This document shows positions 14,247-19,675 of a DNA stretch of 19,675 bases, in pieces. Numbering within the stretch: position 1 is the stretch's first letter; each line of letters starts with the position of its first letter. The notes beneath the pieces are model-generated. The model had not been told where the DNA came from and ran no database searches. It saw only the letters and a list, made by a program, of their open reading frames with translations. Source of the stretch: Coprothermobacterota bacterium. GTDB taxonomy: Bacteria; Caldisericota; JANLFM01. The translations under genes and the position numbers were made by a program. The stretch spans positions 1 to 19,675 of the forward strand of contig JAPLHX010000321.1 of the NCBI GenBank assembly GCA_026389415.1. The letters are read 5' to 3'.

Positions 14247-16151
14247 ATGGAAAACAACGCGCCAAAGTATGACTCAAACGACATTCAGGTTCTCGAGGGC
14301 TTGGAAGGGGTGCGCAAACGCCCCAGCATGTATATCGGCTCCACCGATTTTCACGGCCTGCACCACCTGCTTTATGAAGTAGTGGATAACGCCATCGACG
14401 AAGCCATGGCCGGAGCGTGCCACAACATTGACGTCCGCATTGGGACCGATCACAGCGTGACCGTGATCGACGACGGCCGCGGCATTCCGGTAGACATCGT
14501 GCCAAAGCTGAACCTACCCGGACTGGAAGTCGTTCTAACCCGCTTACACGCCGGAGCAAAGTTTGGAAGCGGCGCCTACCGGGCTTCCGGTGGGCTGCAT
14601 GGCGTGGGCGTGTCGGTAGTGAATGCTCTCTCCGAGCGCCTGGACGCCACCGTTTGGTCCGGGGGCCGCACTTATCGCCAAAGCTTCGCGCGCGGCCGGC
14701 CGACGGGGCCGATGCAGGCAGGAGAGGAAACAGACAAGAGCGGCACCGAGATCTCGTTCCTGCCCGATCGCCACGTCTTCGAGACCCCCCGTTTCGACGC
14801 CGACGTGATCATGGTTCGTCTGCAAGAGCTGGCTTTCCTCAACCGGGGCACGCGGATCACCTTCACCGACGAAGAGGGCGGCAAGAACGCCGACTATAAA
14901 TACGACGGCGGCATCGTCTCTTTCATTCAATACCTCAACGAGCAAAAGGAGCCCTTGCACGACCCGATCTTCATCACAGGAGCCGCGGACAAGACCATCG
15001 TAGAGACCGCGATTCAATACAACGCCGGTTTCGCCGAGCAGGTGCTGACCTTCGCCAATAGTATCAACACGACCGAAGGGGGCACGCATCTCAGCGGGTT
15101 CCGCTCGGCTCTGACCCGCTCGCTCAACGATTGGGCGCGCAAGAACGGGGTCTTAAAGAACGGAGACGACCCGCTGGGCGGAGAGGACGTACGGGAAGGC
15201 CTGGTGGCGATCGTATCCATCCGCTTGGTGGATCCTCAGTTTGAGGGGCAAACCAAAACCAAGTTAGGCAACTCCCAAATCAAAGGCATTACTGAGACGA
15301 TCGTCGGTACAGACCTATCCGCCTATCTGGAAAACCATCCAACCGAGGCCCGGCGGATCATCAACAAAGCGATCCTGGCCATGCGAGCAAGGGAAGCGGC
15401 GCGCAATGCGCGCGAGTTGACCCGGCGGAAAAGCGCCCTGGAAATGTCCCCCCTGCCCGGCAAGTTGGCCGATTGCACGGAGCGAGACCCGGCGAAATCG
15501 GAGGTCTATCTGGTGGAGTGCGACTCCGCCGGCGGCTCAGCCAAGCAAGGCCGCGACCGTGGCTTCCAGGCTATCCTTCCCTTGCGCGGCAAGATCCTCA
15601 ACGTGGAAAAGACCCATCTGCACCGAATCCTCGCCAACGCGGAGATCCGGGCGATCATCACCACGGCCGGTTGCGGGATCGGCGACGAATTCGATGCCAG
15701 CCGCCTGCGGTACCACAAAGTGATCATCATGACCGACGCCGACGTGGACGGCAGCCACATCCGCACCTTGTTGCTGACGTTCTTCTACCGCTACATGCGC
15801 AAACTGATCGAAGACGGCTACGTCTATATCGCCCAGCCCCCTCTTTACGGCGTGCGGATCGGCAAGGAGATCAAGTACTTCCATAACGACCATGAGCTGA
15901 CGGCTTTCCAGCAAACCTCCCCCAAGAACCTGGAAATCCAGCGGTTCAAAGGGTTGGGCGAGATGAACGCCGAGCAACTGTGGGACACCACCATGAACCC
16001 TAACGGCCGAGCCATTCTACGCGTCACGCTGGAGGAAGCACAGCGGGCTGCGGCCGAAGAGATGTTCACGGTGCTGATGGGCGACAAGGTGGAGCCACGC
16101 AAGGCCTTCATCGAGACCCATGCGCTGGAAGTCCGCAACCTGGACATCTAG
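14247..16151 (+). CDS. gyrB: DNA gyrase subunit B
   Basis: GyrB is the ATPase and TOPRIM subunit of DNA gyrase, which supercoils DNA with GyrA. The 634-residue product has the GHKL ATPase blocks EVVDNAIDEAMAG (44-56), DDGRGIPVD (75-83) and GGLHGVGVSVVNALS (115-129). The transducer motif QFEGQTKTKLGN (331-342) is present. The TOPRIM domain starts YLVECDSAGGSAKQGRDR (421-438) and has the metal-binding DADVDGSHIRTLLL (497-510), and the C-terminal IQRFKGLGEMNAEQLW is normal. In essentially all GyrBs the TOPRIM motif is EGDSAGGSA; here Cys425 replaces the Gly next to catalytic Glu424. gyrA does not follow. No Shine-Dalgarno sequence precedes the ATG. Confidence 0.97.
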   Translation: MENNAPKYDSNDIQVLEGLEGVRKRPSMYIGSTDFHGLHHLLYEVVDNAIDEAMAGACHNIDVRIGTDHSVTVIDDGRGIPVDIVPKLNLPGLEVVLTRLHAGAKFGSGAYRASGGLHGVGVSVVNALSERLDATVWSGGRTYRQSFARGRPTGPMQAGEETDKSGTEISFLPDRHVFETPRFDADVIMVRLQELAFLNRGTRITFTDEEGGKNADYKYDGGIVSFIQYLNEQKEPLHDPIFITGAADKTIVETAIQYNAGFAEQVLTFANSINTTEGGTHLSGFRSALTRSLNDWARKNGVLKNGDDPLGGEDVREGLVAIVSIRLVDPQFEGQTKTKLGNSQIKGITETIVGTDLSAYLENHPTEARRIINKAILAMRAREAARNARELTRRKSALEMSPLPGKLADCTERDPAKSEVYLVECDSAGGSAKQGRDRGFQAILPLRGKILNVEKTHLHRILANAEIRAIITTAGCGIGDEFDASRLRYHKVIIMTDADVDGSHIRTLLLTFFYRYMRKLIEDGYVYIAQPPLYGVRIGKEIKYFHNDHELTAFQQTSPKNLEIQRFKGLGEMNAEQLWDTTMNPNGRAILRVTLEEAQRAAAEEMFTVLMGDKVEPRKAFIETHALEVRNLDI

Positions 16152-16423
16152 GCCTGCTCCATAAAATCGCAAGCACGACAGCACCAACGAAAACACCAAG
16201 CCGCGGCAGACCGCTTGCAAGACGCCGGTATCTTTCGTCGACAACAGCTAATTCGCTCCCGCCGTTTCACCAAGCCCTATTCTGACGCGCAAATAGAGCC
16301 TACAACGCCCGTTGCTTCTCTGGGACATCTAATTACTCGGCAAGAGAATATGCCAGACCTCCCGGGAGCTATTTGCCACTAGGCGAACCGCGCAAGCCAT
16401 CGGTTACTTCGCGCGAGAACGGA
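16152..16423. other. Convergent intergenic region after gyrB
   Basis: 272 bp lie between the convergent gyrB and antiporter genes. I see no clear intrinsic terminator (no GC stem followed by a T-run) and no RNA gene. After the gyrB stop the same frame stays open for about 75 codons to a TAG near 16380, but it has no start codon of its own and no recognised similarity. Confidence 0.5.
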
Positions 16424-16516
16424 CTATTGGAGGAACAGCAGCCACACCAAAGCGAAAATGGGAACCAGGATCGGGACCGAGCGGCGGATCATGTAACCAA
16501 AGAAGGACGTGACACA
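16424..16516 (-). pseudogene. Out-of-frame C-terminal remnant of the antiporter gene
   Basis: On the minus strand, in the frame next to that of the upstream gene, the sequence reads TSFFGYMIRRSVPILVPIFA and then LVWLLFLQ and a TAG at 16424. This is the expected last transmembrane helix of the antiporter family, whose members end with a PSFFGYM segment plus a hydrophobic helix. It is joined out of frame to the preceding GNGPNFIVRSIV at about 16505-16520, where roughly eight family residues are also missing. Confidence 0.8.
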
Positions 16517-17646
16517 ATCGATCTGACTATGAAGTTTGGTCCATTGCCAATGTAGTTGGCGGCACCGAAGAAGACTGCCCCCAGGGAGATGGCCACGATC
16601 AAAAGGGGGCTTGAATGGAGCATGCCCGCAACGTCGGAACCGGTGAAGCCCATGGCTGCGGACAGGAACGCAAGATAGGTCGGGGCATTGTCCAGAAAGG
16701 CGGAAAGCGACCCGGTGGCCCAATAGTAAGTTCCCGGGGCACTCAATCCCAAACTGCTCGCATGGGACTCCAGGTAATCCAGCGTTGGCATCATCGTGGC
16801 GAAAATGCCCAGGAACAGGAGCGCCACCTCTTTGATCGGGTGAAAATCAAAGGCGTTATCGGCGTGGATGGCGCGCGGGGTAGAGATGTAGGAGCCAGCG
16901 GCGGCAGCCAACATCAGCAGCTCGCGCCAGGGGGTATCCAGAAACACTGCCACCAGAATTGCCAACAGGAATAGCAGATTGTACCAACCCATGAACCGCA
17001 CGCCTCGGCCTTCCTCGAAGGCCGGCTCGTCCAATCCCCGTCGGTTGCGAAAGTCAAAGAACAGAAAGATGGCCACTAGCACCAGAACCACCAACAACCA
17101 AATATGCCAGACCCGACCAAGAAGCCAGAAGAACGGCACGCCAACCAGATATCCCAAAAATAGGGGGGGATCGCCAATCGGGGTCAGTGCGCCGCCCACG
17201 TTGGAAACGATAAAAATGAAGAAGACCACCAAATAGCCCGAAAACCGGGCTTTGTTTAGTCGGAGGAACGGTCGAATCAATAGCACGGAGGCACCGGTGG
17301 TGCCAATCACGTTGGAAATGACGGCGCCTACGAGCAGCACCACCGCATTCATCCAAGGCGTAGTTGCCCCTTTAATCCGGATCAGGATACCGCCAGCCAC
17401 CACAAACAAGGATCCGATCAACACGATGAAAGAGAAATATTCTAAGCCCGTTTTGACCAGACGATCATACCCTTTGAAGAGGAAAAAATAGAGCAAAACC
17501 ATAAGCAAGCCGAGAAAGAAGGAGACAAAAGGGTAATTTTTCTCCCACCAATGACGGTGGATGAACGGCATCACCGCGATGGAGAGGAGCATCAAAAGAA
17601 ACGGAATCGATGCCCACAAAGAAACATCGCTGGTCATCTGTTCCAC
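16489..17646 (-). CDS. Sodium:proton antiporter / citrate-transporter-superfamily membrane protein, 3' end frameshifted
   Basis: A 385-residue polytopic membrane protein of the ion-transporter superfamily (NhaD/ArsB/CitMHS-like, PF16980-type). Landmarks are MPFIHRHWWE (27-36), FSFIVLIGSLFVVAGGILIR (71-90), VIGTTGASVLLIRPFLR (113-129), SNVGGALTPIGDPPLFLGYL (148-167) and a C-terminal GAANYIGNGPNFIVRSI. It has about ten hydrophobic helices. The paired GTTGAS and GGxLTPIGDPP re-entrant motifs are those of Na+/H+ or anion transporters; the real substrate is unclear. Shortly after GNGPNF the frame ends early at 16489, while the last helix continues in another frame to 16424. The gene is either a recent pseudogene or affected by a sequence error. 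The GTG start follows AAGGAG. Confidence 0.85.
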   Translation of the reverse strand: MEQMTSDVSLWASIPFLLMLLSIAVMPFIHRHWWEKNYPFVSFFLGLLMVLLYFFLFKGYDRLVKTGLEYFSFIVLIGSLFVVAGGILIRIKGATTPWMNAVVLLVGAVISNVIGTTGASVLLIRPFLRLNKARFSGYLVVFFIFIVSNVGGALTPIGDPPLFLGYLVGVPFFWLLGRVWHIWLLVVLVLVAIFLFFDFRNRRGLDEPAFEEGRGVRFMGWYNLLFLLAILVAVFLDTPWRELLMLAAAAGSYISTPRAIHADNAFDFHPIKEVALLFLGIFATMMPTLDYLESHASSLGLSAPGTYYWATGSLSAFLDNAPTYLAFLSAAMGFTGSDVAGMLHSSPLLIVAISLGAVFFGAANYIGNGPNFIVRSIVSRPSLVT

Positions 17647-17809
17647 GGTTTACTCCTTCCCGCTTGGCATCCTAACAAAAAATGCCTGGAAAACACGCGA
17701 GACGTGCAAGCCGCTCACGCCCGTCAGCCTGCGGCAGCATGTCCAACCACCACAAATGACACCACTGTAAAAGAACGCAGTTCGCGCCGGCTTCGGGACG
17801 AACCGAACG

Positions 17810-18019
17810 CTATTTGGGAAAATTCGCCTTTGTGATGTGGGTGTCCGCCTCCGCGGGATTGCCGACCAGGAACACGCGGACGGATTTAGGGTCCGGGTAG
17901 TCGATCTTTTCCGCCCCCCGAATCAGATCAGCGTTCTTCTCTTGTGCCGGGTCGTCCACCAGGTAAACCTTGTGCTGAGCGCCGGCCGGAAACCTGCAGA
18001 CATACACCATTTTGGACAT
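17810..18019 (-). CDS. Small DUF6150-like protein (possible 7(1)-knot fold)
   Basis: A 69-residue soluble protein built from short repeated segments: MVYVCRFPAGAQHKVYLVDD (4-23), then SVRVFLVGNPAEADTHITK (46-64), ending NFPK. This V-Y/F-x-V ... A-D/H-x-K/I pattern fits my recollection of the DUF6150 family, recently described as a very small deeply knotted (7_1) protein; I cannot verify this here. The ATG at 18019 has AAGGAGAAG upstream. The longer open frame begins at 18148 and lacks a comparable site, so the short form is preferred. Function is unknown. It stands alone between the antiporter and the 3D/SLH gene on the same strand. Confidence 0.75.
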   Translation of the reverse strand: MSKMVYVCRFPAGAQHKVYLVDDPAQEKNADLIRGAEKIDYPDPKSVRVFLVGNPAEADTHITKANFPK

Positions 18020-18524
18020 CGCTTTCTTCTCCTTTTCCTCGATCTTGTCTGGCGCCCCGCCAGGGCTGTCGGAGGCACACCCCCTTTCGTTGCCGGTAGC
18101 CAATACGAGCACGAAGCCGCGCACCATGCCGCTCTTTGTAAGACCCACCGACGTTTTGCTGCAGCGCCAGGGCCGTTTTCGGATGGTTGACGGCCTCGCT
18201 TTCGCTATAACAAGTAGCCGACACAGACCTCAAGGTTTTTCACCCGACGCAGTGCCATTCGTTCCGCCGGTTTGAGCGCCCCGCCTTGCTCTTGCTCCTA
18301 AGTAAAGCCAGAAGGCACGATCGGGGAAGGGAATCCTAGGCCATGCACAATGACCAAGCCGTAGGCGAGGGCACCAAGGATCCTGTCACGCCAGGGCATG
18401 TCATGAACGAACCCTCTTCCGCTGCGGAGGATTCTAGATCATCTCCCAAATGGATGTGGCGTGTTGGGGGAACCTGCAATTCAGGCAAGTGGCTGGAGTT
18501 GCGTTTGATGATGCGCGGGCCAGA
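18020..18524. other. 505-bp region without a convincing gene
   Basis: No RNA gene, transposon end or terminator is evident. A 33-codon minus-strand frame (18399-18298) starting MPWRDRILGALAYGLVIVHG is hydrophobic and has AGAGGG upstream, so it might encode a tiny membrane peptide. A plus-strand frame (18343-18606) with GGGAAGGG upstream overlaps the 3' end of the 3D/SLH gene and resembles nothing I know. A weak minus-strand promoter-like pair (TTGAGG, 18 bp, TATAGC near 18205-18235) could serve the small protein downstream. Confidence 0.4.
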
Positions 18525-19313
18525 CTACGGCGTGGCGGGTTTGGCCAGCAAGGGCCGCAATTGCAGCAATACTTCGCCCCGGGTCAGGGCGTCAGAATTT
18601 ACGTAGATTTGGTGCGGGTCGGAAATCCCATAACGAGCCAGGAATGCAGCCAAATCCGACCAAACCACCGGTTCGTCCGGCTGGAAGCGACCGTCTGTGC
18701 CTCCCTTAAAAACTTCCCGTTCGCGCAAGGCGGCCAAGGTAGGGGCGGCCCAGTGCATGTACGGTACGTCACGAAACGAAGCGCATGTTGGTTTGGGGGC
18801 AATGCCGAGGACCCGGGCCACCATCACTGCCCATTCCGCGCGGGTGATGGTGCGGTCCAACTGTGGATCACCCCCGACTTTGGAGGAATTCAGGGCTGCT
18901 GCAAGGATCTCCTTCAGCGGTTCCAGTTGCCACTCGTGCCACCCCTTGCGCAAGAGTACCGTCTGCAGTTCCTGTTTGCCCCAGGCATAAGCCGCATCGC
19001 GGGAGGGGAACAGCAGATCGATAGTGTTGCCCACGATGGCCCCGCCGGTGTCCTCACCCTGGGCCAGACCGTAGCCGGGCACGTCCAGGATCGAGCCGAA
19101 CGGCAGGACTTCCGGGTCCACCGCCATCACGCCCGGACGCAACTCTGTCCCGTTGACTGTCCGCGGGACAAAGGTCCCGTCGGTGCACTCTTCGGGGGAA
19201 TAGGCGAAAGCCACTAGGCGAACATCCTGAGCGGAAGCAGCCGTGGCCCCCGTCACCAGAGCGACCGCGACTAAGATAAGCACCCAAACATAGGCAAAAC
19301 CTCTTATTTTCAA
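18525..19313 (-). CDS. Secreted 3D-domain protein with SLH repeats
   Basis: A 262-residue protein with a signal peptide (MKIRGFAYVW, hydrophobic core, cleavage near ASAQD at 26-30). Residues 62-101 form a 3D domain (double-psi barrel related to MltA/YocH-type peptidoglycan hydrolases) with its three aspartates: VDPEVLPFG, EDTGGAIVGN and TIDLLF. From about 151 there are SLH-type repeats: LDRTITRAEWAVMVARVLGI, then FRDVPYMHWAAPTLAALRE and GRFQPDEPVVWSDLAAFLARYG in parts, which would bind secondary cell-wall polymers. It probably acts on, or binds, peptidoglycan at the cell surface. The start is a TTG at 19313, set by the signal peptide. No ribosome-binding site exists and the promoter abuts the start codon. 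Confidence 0.88.
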   Translation of the reverse strand: MKIRGFAYVWVLILVAVALVTGATAASAQDVRLVAFAYSPEECTDGTFVPRTVNGTELRPGVMAVDPEVLPFGSILDVPGYGLAQGEDTGGAIVGNTIDLLFPSRDAAYAWGKQELQTVLLRKGWHEWQLEPLKEILAAALNSSKVGGDPQLDRTITRAEWAVMVARVLGIAPKPTCASFRDVPYMHWAAPTLAALREREVFKGGTDGRFQPDEPVVWSDLAAFLARYGISDPHQIYVNSDALTRGEVLLQLRPLLAKPATP

Positions 19314-19322
19314 TACACAAAC

Positions 19323-19351
19323 AGGATACGCAAGCCGACCTCATCCGTCAA
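19323..19351 (-). promoter_or_regulatory. Leaderless-type promoter of the 3D/SLH gene
   Basis: On the minus strand TTGACG (19351-19346), exactly 17 bp, then TATCCT (19328-19323). Only 9 nt separate the -10 from the TTG start codon, so the transcript would begin within about 3 nt of the coding sequence. Confidence 0.75.
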
Positions 19352-19387
19352 GTCGATGCGCGCAGAAATGGCCATCAGAGACGGTGG

Positions 19388-19416
19388 TTGCGGTTTGGGC
19401 GCCGGAGGATTAGGAT
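19388..19416 (+). promoter_or_regulatory. Candidate promoter of the phosphofructokinase gene
   Basis: TTGCGG (19388-19393), 17 bp, TAGGAT (19411-19416), about 47 bp before the ATG. Both hexamers match the consensus only moderately. It lies back to back with the 3D/SLH promoter. Confidence 0.3.
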
Positions 19417-19463
19417 TGTCAAGATTTTACGGGGAGCTCGATGCCCGATCAGGAGGAAGGACT

Positions 19464-19675
19464 ATGCGAGTTGGGATATTGACGGGCGGCTGGGACGCCC
19501 CCGGGCTAAACGCGGCCATTCGGGCGGCGGTGGCCAAAGCAGAAGAGTTCGGCTGGGAAGCGGTGGGCATCCGCCGTGGCTGGGCCGGACTGCTGGAGTG
19601 CGATACCGAGCCATTGGACTGGGCGTCGGTTGCCGACTCCGTGGCCACAGGCGGCACCCTGCTGGAGACTTCCCG
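19464..19675 (+). CDS. 6-phosphofructokinase, N-terminal part (runs off the window)
   Basis: The first 70 codons of a PfkA-superfamily enzyme, which phosphorylates fructose 6-phosphate with ATP or pyrophosphate in glycolysis. The start reads MRVGILTGGWDAPGLNAAIR, followed by the typical GWEAVGIRRGWAGLL and TGGTLLETS. AGGAGGAAGG at 19451-19460 is a near-perfect ribosome-binding site. In the family the loop is (S/G)GGDxPGxN; here Trp10 occupies the place of Gly11 of the Bacillus enzyme, which lines the phosphoryl-donor site. The residues that separate ATP from PPi enzymes (positions 104 and 124) are beyond the window. Confidence 0.93.
   Translation, partial: MRVGILTGGWDAPGLNAAIRAAVAKAEEFGWEAVGIRRGWAGLLECDTEPLDWASVADSVATGGTLLETS

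Noticed and set aside
16152..16381. Open frame continuing in phase after the gyrB stop
   Set aside because: No start codon or ribosome-binding site of its own, and GyrB ends normally before it, so read-through is not needed to explain anything.
18343..18606. 87-codon plus-strand frame with a possible ribosome-binding site
   Set aside because: It overlaps the end of the 3D/SLH gene, has no recognisable domain and an unusual composition; kept only as a remark in the intergenic entry.
1..19675. CRISPR arrays, tRNA or rRNA genes, insertion sequences, phage or toxin-antitoxin systems
   Set aside because: No regularly spaced repeats, tRNA-like cloverleafs, rRNA sequence, transposase or phage genes were seen on either strand.

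Overview
This window is a replication-origin neighbourhood of a bacterial chromosome. Two gene sets diverge from about position 8.04-8.14 kb. The minus strand carries rpmH-rnpA-yidD-yidC-jag-mnmE-mnmG-rsmG-parA-parB and then the start of a methyltransferase gene. The plus strand carries a three-gene ABC-transporter cassette, then dnaA-dnaN-recF-DUF721-gyrB. This order is the classical one around oriC in Gram-positive bacteria. A yxlEFG-like cassette, a 3D-domain/SLH secreted protein, good Shine-Dalgarno sites and GTG/TTG starts all point to Bacillota or a related monoderm-type lineage with fairly GC-rich DNA. The species cannot be named from the sequence alone.

Left arm (1-8037, minus strand): one very compact operon. 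Most junctions overlap by 4-8 bp or are separated by 1-15 bp. It is driven by a near-perfect sigma-A-type promoter (TTGACC-17-TATAAT) in front of rpmH. It encodes ribosomal protein L34, RNase P protein, the membrane insertase pair YidD/YidC, the RNA-binding protein Jag, the tRNA U34-modifying pair MnmE/MnmG, the 16S rRNA methyltransferase RsmG, and the chromosome-segregation pair ParA/ParB. A perfect 16-bp parS palindrome lies inside mnmE, so the ParB target sits in the same operon.

Origin arm (8144-16151, plus strand): a PLDc_N membrane peptide, an ABC ATPase and an ABC-2 permease lie between rpmH and dnaA. Three DnaA boxes precede dnaA. A 223-bp dnaA-dnaN spacer holds an inverted repeat and an AT-rich stretch. 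dnaN, recF and a DUF721/DciA-type gene follow closely. A 76/78-bp tandem repeat separates DUF721 from gyrB and encodes the end of the DUF721 protein.

Right arm (16152-19675): a NhaD/citrate-transporter-superfamily membrane protein with a frameshifted 3' end, a small DUF6150-like protein, about 0.5 kb with no convincing gene, a secreted 3D-domain protein with SLH repeats expressed from a leaderless-type promoter, and the first 70 codons of a phosphofructokinase gene.

The most striking features are defects or divergences in normally invariant proteins. MnmG lacks about 105 internal residues, including the segment with the two functional cysteines. Its partner MnmE has a diverged switch II without the catalytic glutamate. 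The DnaN clamp lacks about 30 residues at the domain II/III junction. The antiporter has lost a short segment and its frame. GyrB, PFK and RecF each carry a substitution at a near-invariant position that a single G-to-T change could explain. Either this lineage has unusual core machinery or the sequence holds systematic errors; read-level and comparative checks would separate these.
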